Of a stretch of DNA of 64,000 nucleotides, positions 47,420 through 56,415 are shown piece by piece. The translations under genes were made by a program, and so were the position numbers. The stretch comes from Xanthomonas massiliensis (GTDB taxonomy: Bacteria > Pseudomonadota > Gammaproteobacteria > Xanthomonadales > Xanthomonadaceae). The notes beneath the pieces are model-generated. The model worked only from the letters and a program-made list of their open reading frames with translations, ran no database searches and was not told the DNA's origin. The number at the start of each line of letters is the position of its first letter. Position 1 is the first letter of the stretch. The stretch covers positions 310,001-374,000 of the forward strand of contig NZ_FCOY01000007.1 in the NCBI RefSeq assembly GCF_900018785.1, read 5' to 3'.

Positions 47420-50400
47420 CTACCTCCGCGCCTCGGCCGCACCTGCTTTTGACCGCAGCGCCTCATACAGCTGTCCCGGCCCGAGCAACACATCCTTGAG
47501 CTCCCGGCGGATGCGTTCCGAATTCAGTGCTTGGGTGCTCATGCTCGCGTAGGCACCCGAGGCATCCAGCGCATCCATCAAGGCATGCACCAGCGCCTGG
47601 TCCAGGTCCGGCGAGCTGGAAAAATGCTGTTTGCCATTGCTGCCCGCCTGTTCCAGCAGCACCGGATTGTCCAGCAACTTCCCTTTCAGCACGCCGTTGA
47701 CGTACATCAGCTGGTCGTCATCGCCTATCTGGCCTTCGAACAGGCCGTTGACCTTGTCGATGATCTCGGCCAGCCATGCTTGCTGTTTCTCCTGCACACC
47801 GCCGCTGCCCACCGCATCCATCGGCTTGAGCTTGTAGCTGCCATCGGCATTGAGACCCATCGGCTGCGCGCCGCCGCTGCGCAGCGTGTGGTGTGTGAGC
47901 ACCACCCTGGACAGGTCCACCGTGTCGCGTTCGCGGCCGAACTCCAGCAGGGGCAGCAGGCGCTTGTAGAAGATGAAGCGCTTCTCGATGTCGGTGTTGC
48001 CGTAGTCGAACATCTGCGACAGGAAGGCATACAGGCGATTGAATGCACCCATGTCGCCCTTGAACAACACCAGTGCATCGAGCGTGTCCTTGGCCGCCTT
48101 GGCCCCATCGGCATCTTCGGCGGCCTCGGCCGTGGCCCTGGCCTGCTGCGCGGCCTTGTAGCGGCGTAGCAGGCGATCGGCCACCGGGGCAATCGCCGCG
48201 CTCAGCTGCGCCTGCGTCCCCTTGGGATCCAGCTCCACCTGCGCCACGCGATCCACTTCGAATGCGTCGTAGTGGCCGCTGGCATCGAGCTTGGCGCGCA
48301 GGTCGTAGACCAGGTTCGGGTCGGTGGTGGCCTCCAGTTCGGCCGTCTCGTAATAGGTCTTGAAGGCGGCCAGGATCTCCGGCGCCTTGTTGACGAAGTC
48401 CAGGACATAGGTGGTGTCCTTGCCCGGATACGCACGATTGAGGCGCGACAGCGTCTGCACCGCCTGGATGCCGCCGAGCTTCTTGTCCACGTACATGCCG
48501 CACAGCAGCGGCTGGTCGAAACCGGTCTGGAACTTGTTGGCCACCAGCAGCAACTGGTAGTCCGGCGTGGCGAACGCCTCGCGGATGTCCTTGCCGCGCA
48601 GGCCGGGGTTGAGCTCCTTGCTGGCCTCGCCCACCGGCTCGGGATAGCTCTCCGGGTCGTCCACATCTCCAGAGAAGGCCGTCAGCACGCCCAGCGCATA
48701 GCCCTGCCGCTGGATGTACTCGCGCATGGCTTTCTGCCAGCGCACCGCCTCCTTGCGGCTGGCCACCACCACCATCGCCTTGGCCTTGCCGTCCAGCAGC
48801 GGCTGCACGTTCTCGCGGTAGTGCTCCACCACGATCTGCACCTTGGCGGCAATATTGTAAGGATGCAGGCGAACCCACTGCATGATCCCCTTCATTGCCG
48901 TGCTGCGTTCGACCTGGGTGCTGTCGAATTCCTGGCCGTCGTGCGCCAGCCGGAATGCCAGGTCGTAGGGCGTGTAGTTCTTCAACACATCGAGGATGAA
49001 GCCCTCCTCGATCGCCTGCCGCATCGAATACACATGGAACGGCTGCGGCAGACCGTCCGGACCGGGACGGCCGAACAACTCCAGCGTCTTGGACTTGGGC
49101 GTGGCAGTGAAGGCCACGTAGGTCAGACCATGACCGCTGTCACCGGCACGCGCCTGCATGTTGGCGGCAAGCACCGTTTCCGTGTCGATCTCGCCACCGT
49201 CGGCCAGCTGCGCCAACTCCTCGGCACTGAGCAACTGCTTGAGTTTGGCCGCCGCCTCGCCGGTCTGCGAGCTGTGCGCCTCGTCGGCAATCACCGCAAA
49301 GCGCTTGCCTTCGGTGGCCGCCAGCTCCTGCACCGCCTGCAGCGCGAACGGGAACGTCTGGATGGTGCAGACGATGATCTTCTTGCCGTCCTTCAGCGCC
49401 TGGCCCAATTGCGCACTCTTGCTGCCGTGCTCGCCGGTGATGGTGGCCACCACGCCGGTGGTGCGCTCGAAATCGAAGATCGCCTCCTGCAACTGCGCGT
49501 CCAGCACGTTGCGGTCGGACACCACCAGCACGCTGTCGAAGACCTTGCGCTTCCGGTCGTCGTGCAGGTCGGCCAGGAAGTGCGCGCTCCAGGCGATGGA
49601 ATTGGTCTTGCCCGATCCGGCCGAATGCTGCACCAGGTAGCGCTGCCCCGCGCCCTGCGCCTGCACGTCGGCCACCAGCCTGCGGGTGGCATCCAGTTGG
49701 TGGTAGCGCGGGAAGATCACCCCGGTCAGCCGCTTCTTGTCGTCGCGCTTGCCGATCAGGTAGCGCCCCAGGATCTGCAGCCAGCTCTCGCGCTCCCACA
49801 CCTGCTCCCACAGGTAAGCCGTGGCGAACCCATCCGGATTGGGCGCGTTGCCGGCGCCGCCGTGATTGCCCCGGTTGAACGGCAAAAAACGCGTTGCCGT
49901 GCCGGCCAGCCGCGTGGTCATCATCACCTCGGCCTGACTCACGGCGAAATGCACCAGCGCACCGCCGGGAAAGCCGAGCAGCGGCTCGGACAAGCCGCCC
50001 TTGGGTTGCGGATCGCGGTCGAACCGGTACTGGTCCACCGCATCGCCCACGCTTTGGGTGAAATCCGATTTCAGCTCCGCCGTCGCCACGGCGATGCCGT
50101 TGACGAACAGCACCAGGTCCAACGCATCCAGCGGGCGATTGGGCGAATGGTGCACCTGGCGTACCACCCGCAGGCGGTTGGCCGCGTAGTTGCGCTGGAT
50201 GGCCGGATTCATCGCCAGCGCCGGCTTGAACTGCACCAGCTGCAACGGCTCGCGCAGTCCCAGCATCTCCACGCCCCGGCGCAGCACGTCCAGCGTCCCG
50301 CGCTCGTCCAGGTTCTTGCGCACGCGCGCGGCCAGCCGCTCGCCCAACGCTGGACCATGGGCCTTGAACAGGCGCTGCCAGCTGTCCGCTTGCGTCGCCT

Positions 50401-50542
50401 CCACCCACGCCAGCAGGTCCGGCAGGAACAGCCCGTGCCGGCGGTCATAGCCGGCGGCATCGCCTTCGGCATATAGCCAGCCGTGGGCGGCCAAGTGCTC
50501 GCAGATCTCGGCCTCGAAATGGTGTTCCTGGTGCAGGTTCAT
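47420..50542 (-). CDS. hsdR: Type I restriction endonuclease subunit HsdR
   Basis: Motor and nuclease subunit of a type I restriction system, 1040 residues. The N-terminal PD-(D/E)xK nuclease site is split over ALDLVLFVNGIAVATAELKSD. The SF2 translocase follows with Walker A HSAGSGKTNSIAW near residue 310, DEAH in AVIADEAHSSQTGE, a TATP motif (YVAFTATPKSKTLELFG), and motif VI region LSRLNRAYPGKDTTYV. A C-terminal helical HsdM-binding region completes it. The length is normal and intact. It is the last gene of the hsd locus but is separated from hsdS by about 2.7 kb of other genes, including an AT-rich insertion. No local promoter was identified with confidence. Confidence 0.95.
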   Translation of the reverse strand: MNLHQEHHFEAEICEHLAAHGWLYAEGDAAGYDRRHGLFLPDLLAWVEATQADSWQRLFKAHGPALGERLAARVRKNLDERGTLDVLRRGVEMLGLREPLQLVQFKPALAMNPAIQRNYAANRLRVVRQVHHSPNRPLDALDLVLFVNGIAVATAELKSDFTQSVGDAVDQYRFDRDPQPKGGLSEPLLGFPGGALVHFAVSQAEVMMTTRLAGTATRFLPFNRGNHGGAGNAPNPDGFATAYLWEQVWERESWLQILGRYLIGKRDDKKRLTGVIFPRYHQLDATRRLVADVQAQGAGQRYLVQHSAGSGKTNSIAWSAHFLADLHDDRKRKVFDSVLVVSDRNVLDAQLQEAIFDFERTTGVVATITGEHGSKSAQLGQALKDGKKIIVCTIQTFPFALQAVQELAATEGKRFAVIADEAHSSQTGEAAAKLKQLLSAEELAQLADGGEIDTETVLAANMQARAGDSGHGLTYVAFTATPKSKTLELFGRPGPDGLPQPFHVYSMRQAIEEGFILDVLKNYTPYDLAFRLAHDGQEFDSTQVERSTAMKGIMQWVRLHPYNIAAKVQIVVEHYRENVQPLLDGKAKAMVVVASRKEAVRWQKAMREYIQRQGYALGVLTAFSGDVDDPESYPEPVGEASKELNPGLRGKDIREAFATPDYQLLLVANKFQTGFDQPLLCGMYVDKKLGGIQAVQTLSRLNRAYPGKDTTYVLDFVNKAPEILAAFKTYYETAELEATTDPNLVYDLRAKLDASGHYDAFEVDRVAQVELDPKGTQAQLSAAIAPVADRLLRRYKAAQQARATAEAAEDADGAKAAKDTLDALVLFKGDMGAFNRLYAFLSQMFDYGNTDIEKRFIFYKRLLPLLEFGRERDTVDLSRVVLTHHTLRSGGAQPMGLNADGSYKLKPMDAVGSGGVQEKQQAWLAEIIDKVNGLFEGQIGDDDQLMYVNGVLKGKLLDNPVLLEQAGSNGKQHFSSSPDLDQALVHALMDALDASGAYASMSTQALNSERIRRELKDVLLGPGQLYEALRSKAGAAEARR

Positions 50543-50686
50543 GCGTTTCCCTTACGCTGGCCGGGCGGGACACAGTGCGGCCGTATTGCCGCCATCATTT
50601 CCACGATGGCCGCTGATCACCAGCATTATGGTTAGACGCCATTCAGCGGTCATACGTAATGTCGAATAATCGCTAGATTTACACAG

Positions 50687-52156
50687 CTATACGTCAACGA
50701 GCGCCCTTGCTCTCGCCGCGAGGTCAGCGCAGAACTCAGGGTTCGCGCGCACCCATAGAGCAAGAAAGGCTCCCCGAACGATTGCCTCTGGTACAAACCC
50801 GATAGCGATACCTATTTGGTTGAAAAGAAGATGAGGATCTCGATTTGTCTGTGCAACCTCTTCCAACACCCGATTAACCAATTCTTGGGCCTCAGGTGCG
50901 CGTTGACAGGATACTGTTAGCACGGCCAAGTCCCGATCTAGTCTATTTCGAATTTCTTCAAAGACAGCAAGTTCTGGCTGAGTTCCAGGAAGCCGGATGA
51001 CACCTGCATCGCGATCTTCGGCCTGCTGTGAGTCGCCATCGATTACACATAGCGACTTGAATTTCATGGCGGGATTGCTCATGTGTCCACGATGAGTCTT
51101 AACTGCGTTTCCATCGCCTTGTACAGCATGAACCTCGACTTGATCATAGTCTGCCCCTAGCGTTTCACGGAGGATTGCGTCCACCCATGTCTTCGCGAAA
51201 ACGTCCTCTACGAAAACCGCCAGTTTCTTATCAACGCGACCAGCAACGGCGCGCAGCGCCTCTACGGATAGTTTTCCTTGTCGAAGCTTTCCGTCAATAC
51301 TTGCCCAAATAGCCTCATTCGGCAGGGGTGAGAGGGCATAGTCGCTATGCGTTGTAAAAATTGTCTGGATCGACTTTCGACTGGCAACGTCGATCAAGTA
51401 CTCAACCATTCTTCGCGTGGCCACAGGATGTAGCCCGTTTTCAATCTCCTCTATGAGGATCAAGCTGTTCTCAGGAGCCTGCTCAATCTTCGTGACCATA
51501 CGAATGATGGAAGATTCACCTGCGCCAAAGTGAAATTCTGAATATTGGTTTGCACCAGCACGTCCAACCAAAAACTTGTCGTCGTGCCCATATTGCGTCA
51601 CGCGATAGTCGGCGACCGACTTTCCTAGAATGTGCTCTACTTGCCTTGCGACATCTGCATCAAGCGGCTCTAAAGGCAGAGTATGCACATACGTGGATCG
51701 CATCAATTGTTTGTAGCGCGCTTTCTCGCCAGCCGGGACTGTTCGTTCAATGCCAAAAAATAGAACCTCACGGTCTACAACATCTCCACGGACCCACTTC
51801 GCCTGTCGAAAATTTGAAGTCCTCTTAATTGTCTGCCGTTGATTTAGTTTTTTATCGATCAGTTCGTATTCAACCCTCCAGCCGGACATCGATTCGTCGC
51901 CGACGGCACTCTTCGGAAAGAACATTCCTGGTTTCACTGGCTTATAGGCGCACCCGGCAGCACCCATGACAGCAGATTTTCCGCTCCCATTCGGCCCTAT
52001 AAGGGCGGTTACTGGAAACTCGAAATTAATATCCTCACCCATGAATCCACGGATTTTCTCTATACTCGCTTTGAGAAGATAACTACCGTAATCATGCCTT
52101 CTTACTTTATCTAATAAATCGACTTTTGTTGAATCACGAATTTCGCTTGCGATCAT
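50687..52156 (-). CDS. OLD-like ATPase with TOPRIM-like region, foreign insert in the hsd locus
   Basis: Protein of 489 residues. The ABC-type AAA ATPase has Walker A in ALIGPNGSGKSAVMG (about 49-63), signature FGAGESSIIRM, Walker B in LILIEEIENGLHP and a switch His in IQTIFTTHSDYAL. The C-terminal half shows a TOPRIM-like arrangement: a Glu in LAVFVEDVFAKTWVDAIL and an acidic strand in LCVIDGDSQ. ATPase plus TOPRIM is the architecture of OLD-family nucleases (GajA, P2 Old), many of which are anti-phage effectors. No UvrD-like helicase partner is adjacent. The gene is clearly AT-richer than all neighbours, with its own promoter and TGAGGAT ribosome site, signs of horizontal acquisition. TOPRIM assignment is by eye and less certain than the ATPase. 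Confidence 0.85.
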   Translation of the reverse strand: MIASEIRDSTKVDLLDKVRRHDYGSYLLKASIEKIRGFMGEDINFEFPVTALIGPNGSGKSAVMGAAGCAYKPVKPGMFFPKSAVGDESMSGWRVEYELIDKKLNQRQTIKRTSNFRQAKWVRGDVVDREVLFFGIERTVPAGEKARYKQLMRSTYVHTLPLEPLDADVARQVEHILGKSVADYRVTQYGHDDKFLVGRAGANQYSEFHFGAGESSIIRMVTKIEQAPENSLILIEEIENGLHPVATRRMVEYLIDVASRKSIQTIFTTHSDYALSPLPNEAIWASIDGKLRQGKLSVEALRAVAGRVDKKLAVFVEDVFAKTWVDAILRETLGADYDQVEVHAVQGDGNAVKTHRGHMSNPAMKFKSLCVIDGDSQQAEDRDAGVIRLPGTQPELAVFEEIRNRLDRDLAVLTVSCQRAPEAQELVNRVLEEVAQTNRDPHLLFNQIGIAIGFVPEAIVRGAFLALWVRANPEFCADLAARARALVDV

Positions 52157-52173
52157 TATTTAATCCTCAACAA

Positions 52174-52362
52174 TTATGCCGTATTAATTATAAACCTTCG
52201 GCTGGACTGTATGACTGTAAAAAACTGGTCGATCAGGTCGTCGATCAGCTCCTTGACCTGCTTCTTCTGCCAGCGGTACTCGCGCTGGTAGTAATCGATG
52301 CCGTAGCGCTTGCCCTTGAGGATCTCGCTGATGGTGCGAGCCTTGCCGTCGATGGTCTTCAT
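52174..52362 (-). pseudogene. Truncated DUF262 (GmrSD-type) gene, 5' fragment only
   Basis: A frame of 62 codons opens with KTIDGKARTISEILKGKRYG and IDYYQREYRWQKKQVKELID, the N terminus of DUF262 proteins, with the YQREYRW motif. Homology ends near residue 47 (position about 52221) exactly where AT-rich DNA begins, and the frame then runs into 15 unrelated residues and a stop. Full DUF262 proteins are hundreds of residues long. Its start overlaps the GIY-YIG stop (ATGA), so it was once part of the operon; the insertion carrying the OLD-like ATPase removed the rest. Confidence 0.85.
52187..52192 (-). promoter_or_regulatory. Consensus -10 box before the OLD-like ATPase gene
   Basis: A perfect TATAAT on the minus strand, about 31 nt upstream of the ATG at 52156, sits at the left junction of the AT-rich insert. 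It would let the inserted gene be expressed independently of the hsd operon. Confidence 0.6.
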
Positions 52363-53243
52363 GGCTGTCCTTCCATCTCGCTTTCCTGCGGGGCGGCCTT
52401 GCGCTCGCCGAGGGTACGTCCGTTGGCGTCCTTCCATTCGATCCAGCCGTTGGCGGTGCGTCCGGTCACGCAGGCCGCGGCGCCGCTGGGGGATTGGAAC
52501 AGGTGATCGCGGGTAAAGCGGATGCGCCCACCCTCCACCACCAACACACCCTGCTGCAGCAGTTGCTCGCGGATGCGGTGATAGCCATGGCCCTGGAACG
52601 AGGGCACGGTGTCCAGGCGTCCGCTGGAGCCGGCCAGCACGACGAAGCCTTCCTCGGTGTACAGGCCGCGGGCGTCGGCGCCGGAGGCGCGACACAGGAA
52701 GACCTCGTCGGCACGCTGTACCTGTTCCTCGCGCGCCAGCGGCTCGAACAGCGGGTAGCCCAGGGTGGCCAGCAGCGTGCGCACCGTGGCGTGGATCTCC
52801 ATGCAGTCGGCTTCCAGCGGCGCCGGCGTGTGCGGCCGGCCGCCGACGTTGCCGTTGTCCAGCAGGTAGCGCCCTGCCCGCTGCGCCTGCTGGATCGACA
52901 GCCATTCCAGATAGCCCACATGGGTATTGGTCAGGCTGTTGGTGAGCGAGACCGCCACCAGCGCGCGGTTCCAGAAGCCCTTGGCCTGCTGGTGCTGCGA
53001 CAGGCGCTGCTTCAGCAGGCCGGTCTGGCCGATATACGCCTTGGCCGCGCCGCCGGCCTCGTCCTCGCCGAACAGGAAGTACACGCCCACCTGCTCGGCC
53101 TCGGGCATGCGCAGGAAGTCGGCCAGCAGCGCGCGCGGCACCTCGATCACCCGCACGATGCGGGTGGTGATCTCGGCCACGCGGATGCCCTGCGGGTCGC
53201 CCGCGGGCAGGAAGATCTGGATGGTCTGCGGGTGGGCGCTCAT
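52359..53243 (-). CDS. GIY-YIG nuclease-family protein (DUF4357)
   Basis: Protein of 294 residues. The GIY-YIG core is split over VGVYFLFGEDEAGGAAKAY and IGQTGLLKQRLSQHQ (residues about 52-90). A C-terminal domain (about 215-285) with GRIRFTRDHLFQSPSGAA and WIEWKDANGRTLGE is typical of DUF4357. Such proteins are found inside type I restriction operons in many bacteria; their role there is not established, but a DNA nicking or regulatory role is plausible. Start and stop both overlap neighbours by 4 bp (hsdS upstream, the DUF262 fragment downstream). Confidence 0.88.
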   Translation of the reverse strand: MSAHPQTIQIFLPAGDPQGIRVAEITTRIVRVIEVPRALLADFLRMPEAEQVGVYFLFGEDEAGGAAKAYIGQTGLLKQRLSQHQQAKGFWNRALVAVSLTNSLTNTHVGYLEWLSIQQAQRAGRYLLDNGNVGGRPHTPAPLEADCMEIHATVRTLLATLGYPLFEPLAREEQVQRADEVFLCRASGADARGLYTEEGFVVLAGSSGRLDTVPSFQGHGYHRIREQLLQQGVLVVEGGRIRFTRDHLFQSPSGAAACVTGRTANGWIEWKDANGRTLGERKAAPQESEMEGQP

Positions 53244-54574
53244 GCGGCCATACCCTCCACCGCGCCGCGCACGTCGATCTTGCCGGTGACGGCGGCGGCG
53301 ATGAGGGCGGAACGGCGTTCTTTCAGAAGATCGATGGTGCGCTGCGCAGAACTCGACAAAGAGTTGAGCTTGTTGAGCTTGGTCTGAATGAAGTAGACGA
53401 CCTGTTGTTGTTCGGCCACTGTCGGCAATGGCAAAGGGAGTTCCATGACAACATCCTGGCCGATATTCAGCATAGAGCTACTGGCACCCGTCGCGACAAG
53501 TTCGATTTGCGACCGCGCCTCCCGAGTGCCAAGAACAAAGGCTGCATATTCCGGCAAGCACTCCTTACGATCCAACCGAAGGCGATATAGCTTGTCGCAA
53601 AGCAATAAATGATCCAAGTCGGATGGGACGACCGCGGCACTGCCTACGAGCTCTCTTGTATTCGCCCTTGAAATCAAAAGATCCCCTGCATTTAACGCAT
53701 ACTCAGGCCTGGGCGCGAGTTCGGACGGGAGTCTTTTGTTCTGATCTGGATCGAACACTCCTCGATTAACACAGCCCACTTTGAGAACACCCCATTCCGT
53801 CGAATCCTCAACAGGATAGTTTTCACATTGGGGGCTCCATCCTTGCTCAATCGTCTGAGTCACGCGCTTGAGCTTGGACACGACCCAATGCGCCGGCACG
53901 TGACCCAGCCAGGGGATACCGGAGTCCTTCATGGGGACATTGGGATCAAGCCCGCGGGTGACGGCGCGGGAGATGGTGGCCTGACGCTTTTCGGCCAGCA
54001 GCGCCAGCAGCTTTTCCTGCTCGGCGATCAGGGCATCGATCTTGGCGGTTTCGCGGTCGAGGAAGGCGGCGATGGCTTGCACTTCCGTAGATTCGATCGG
54101 TAGCGCAAGCCGAATCTTTTCAACATCGGATGATGATAGGTGCTTAACGGTAGTCGAGTAGGTAACGTCGTTTATAGCCCTCAACGGAATCGGTAGAGCA
54201 TGCAAGAGGATCGATGAGAGTCCGGTATCCCTAGTTCGGACACAGCACATCCGCTGATTCAAGAGAGCAGGTTCGCTGCCAAGCCATCGACCGACATTGA
54301 AATCGCCATCCATGCCTATTAGCACGTCTCTCGAACTCACAATTGCGGCGCCAACCTGCTCTCCTGCATAGCGGGTTTCCGCCTCATTTCGATTCAAGTC
54401 TCGAATGCGAACAAGCGGAAATTCGCCTTCGGCGTCGAACAGCTTTGAGTCGAACGGATAGCCGTTAATGATTGTTGCAACGTCCTGAAGTCTGTAGATG
54501 CGCCAATGCGCTGGCACGCTCCCAAGCCACGTTACCCCACTGTCCTTGTACTCCGGATACCTGGGCAAGCTCAT
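53240..54574 (-). CDS. hsdS: Type I restriction specificity subunit HsdS
   Basis: DNA-recognition subunit of 444 residues with two target-recognition domains. Each begins with a conserved segment (YKDSGVTWLGSVPAHW at about 9-24, MKDSGIPWLGHVPAHW in the middle) and ends in coiled-coil spacers (IAAFLDRETAKIDALIAEQEK and FIQTKLNKLNSLSSSAQRT). The variable domains are visibly AT-richer than the conserved helices, the usual mark of domain exchange between hsdS alleles. It overlaps hsdM and the GIY-YIG gene by 4 bp each. The target sequence cannot be predicted from the protein. Confidence 0.95.
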   Translation of the reverse strand: MSLPRYPEYKDSGVTWLGSVPAHWRIYRLQDVATIINGYPFDSKLFDAEGEFPLVRIRDLNRNEAETRYAGEQVGAAIVSSRDVLIGMDGDFNVGRWLGSEPALLNQRMCCVRTRDTGLSSILLHALPIPLRAINDVTYSTTVKHLSSSDVEKIRLALPIESTEVQAIAAFLDRETAKIDALIAEQEKLLALLAEKRQATISRAVTRGLDPNVPMKDSGIPWLGHVPAHWVVSKLKRVTQTIEQGWSPQCENYPVEDSTEWGVLKVGCVNRGVFDPDQNKRLPSELAPRPEYALNAGDLLISRANTRELVGSAAVVPSDLDHLLLCDKLYRLRLDRKECLPEYAAFVLGTREARSQIELVATGASSSMLNIGQDVVMELPLPLPTVAEQQQVVYFIQTKLNKLNSLSSSAQRTIDLLKERRSALIAAAVTGKIDVRGAVEGMAA

Positions 54575-56415
54575 TCCACCAACTCCCCCAGCATCTTCAT
54601 GATGCTGGCCGACACCTGCTTCAGTTCGGCGTCGATCTCCTGCAGCGGGCGTGGCGGCTCGAACACGTAGAAGTGGCGGTTGAACGGGATCTCGTAGCCC
54701 ACCTTGCTCTTGGCCTCGTCGATCCAGGCATCGGGCGCGTGCGGCAGCACCTCGCGGCGGAAGTATTCGCCGATGTCCTGGCCCAGCGGCACGTTCTCGG
54801 TGTCGCGCAGGGCGCTGTCCGGCTGCGGCTTGCCCTTCTGCTTGCCCTTCAGGCCCAGCACGATGTTGCCGTCCTGGTCGCGCAGCGGCCGCTCCACGGT
54901 GACGGTGGTATAGCCGAACTCCCGGTTGCGGAAGATGCGCGACAGCGGTGCGCGCTTGAGGGTGCCGCCGGGCGGCGGCTCGGGTGCGTTCTGCGTGGCG
55001 GTGACCACGTGCTGGCCCACTTCGTTGCCCTGGGCATCGAACACGGTGACGCGCTCGGCCTCGACGAAATCCCCGTACAGGCGGGTGAGCATGCCGATGT
55101 GCTCGTCGCCCAGTTCCTTGCGCTTGCTGCCCAGGCTCTTGCGCATCTTGCGCCAGAAGCCGCTGCCGTCGATCAGCTGCACCCAGCCGCGGCGGTCGCC
55201 GGGTTTCCTGTTGGACAGGATCCACACGTAGGTGGCAATGCCGGTGTTGTAGAACATGTCGGTGGGCAGGGAGATTATGGCCTCCACCAGGTCGTTCTCC
55301 AGCACGTAGCGGCGGATCTCGCTCTCGCCGCTGCCGGCGCCGCCGGTGAACAGCGGCGAGCCGTTGAGCACGATGCCGAAGCGGCTGCCGCCCTCGCCGT
55401 TGACCACCGGCGCCATCTTGGACACCAGGTGCAGCAGGAACAGCATGGAGCCATCGGATACGCGCGGCAGGCCGGGGCCGAAGCGGCCGTCGAAGCCCTG
55501 CTCCTCGTGCTCGCGGCGCACTACCTTCTCCACCTTCTTCCACTCCACGCCAAAGGGCGGGTTGGACAGCATGTAGTCGAAGTGCCGGCGCGGGAAACCG
55601 TCATCGCTCAGGGTGTTGCCGGCCACGATGTTGCCGATGGGCTGGCCGCGGATCAGCATGTCGGCCTTGCAGATGGCGTAGGACTCGTCGTTGAGCTCCT
55701 GGCCGAACAGCGAGAGCTTGGCCTTGGGATTGTGTACATGCAGGAACTCGGCCGCCACCGAAAGCATGCCGCCGGTGCCCGCGGTGGGGTCGTAGAGGGT
55801 TCGGATGACCGGCTTGCCCGGGCTTAGCACCTCGTCGTCCTCGACGAAGATCAGGTGGACCATCAGCTGGATCACTTCGCGCGGGGTGAAATGGTCGCCC
55901 GCGGTCTCGTTGGAATCTTCGGCAAAGCGGCGGATCAGCTCCTCGAACACGTAGCCCATCTGCACGTTGTCCACGCTGTGCGGGTGCAGGTCCACGTTGG
56001 CGAACTTCTCGGTCACCAGGTACAGCAGGTCGGCCTTGGCCAGGCGTTCGACCTGGGCGTGGAAGTCGAAGCGCTCGAAGATGTCGCGCGCGTCCGGAGA
56101 GAACTGCTGGATGTATTCGTGCAGGTTCTGGCGGATGTTGTCCTGGTCGCCGACCAGCGTGGCCAGGTCCATGGGGCTGGTGTTGTAGAACGCCTGGCCG
56201 GACTTGCGCAGCAGGAACTGATGCGGATCCACACCACTGGCGGTGCGCTTGTGCGCCTCGGCCAGCACGGCGGCCTTGGTCGGCGCCAGGATGCAATCGA
56301 GCCGGCGCAGCACGGTGAACGGCAGGATCACCTTGCCGTATTCGGAACGCTTGTAGTCGCCACGCAACAGGTCGGCGACCGACCAGATCAGGGCGGACAG
56401 GGAGCTTTGGTTCAT
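54571..56415 (-). CDS. hsdM: Type I DNA methyltransferase subunit HsdM
   Basis: N6-adenine methyltransferase subunit of 614 residues. The N-terminal helical HsdM_N domain begins SLSALIWSVADLLRGDYK. SAM motif I is YDPTAGTGGMLSVAAEF and the catalytic NPPF tetrad is in FDYMLSNPPFGVEWKKVEK near residue 285. The C terminus is longer than in EcoKI HsdM. It is first in the locus and starts after about 640 bp with no gene, where the operon promoter should lie. Confidence 0.96.
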   Translation of the reverse strand: MNQSSLSALIWSVADLLRGDYKRSEYGKVILPFTVLRRLDCILAPTKAAVLAEAHKRTASGVDPHQFLLRKSGQAFYNTSPMDLATLVGDQDNIRQNLHEYIQQFSPDARDIFERFDFHAQVERLAKADLLYLVTEKFANVDLHPHSVDNVQMGYVFEELIRRFAEDSNETAGDHFTPREVIQLMVHLIFVEDDEVLSPGKPVIRTLYDPTAGTGGMLSVAAEFLHVHNPKAKLSLFGQELNDESYAICKADMLIRGQPIGNIVAGNTLSDDGFPRRHFDYMLSNPPFGVEWKKVEKVVRREHEEQGFDGRFGPGLPRVSDGSMLFLLHLVSKMAPVVNGEGGSRFGIVLNGSPLFTGGAGSGESEIRRYVLENDLVEAIISLPTDMFYNTGIATYVWILSNRKPGDRRGWVQLIDGSGFWRKMRKSLGSKRKELGDEHIGMLTRLYGDFVEAERVTVFDAQGNEVGQHVVTATQNAPEPPPGGTLKRAPLSRIFRNREFGYTTVTVERPLRDQDGNIVLGLKGKQKGKPQPDSALRDTENVPLGQDIGEYFRREVLPHAPDAWIDEAKSKVGYEIPFNRHFYVFEPPRPLQEIDAELKQVSASIMKMLGELVE

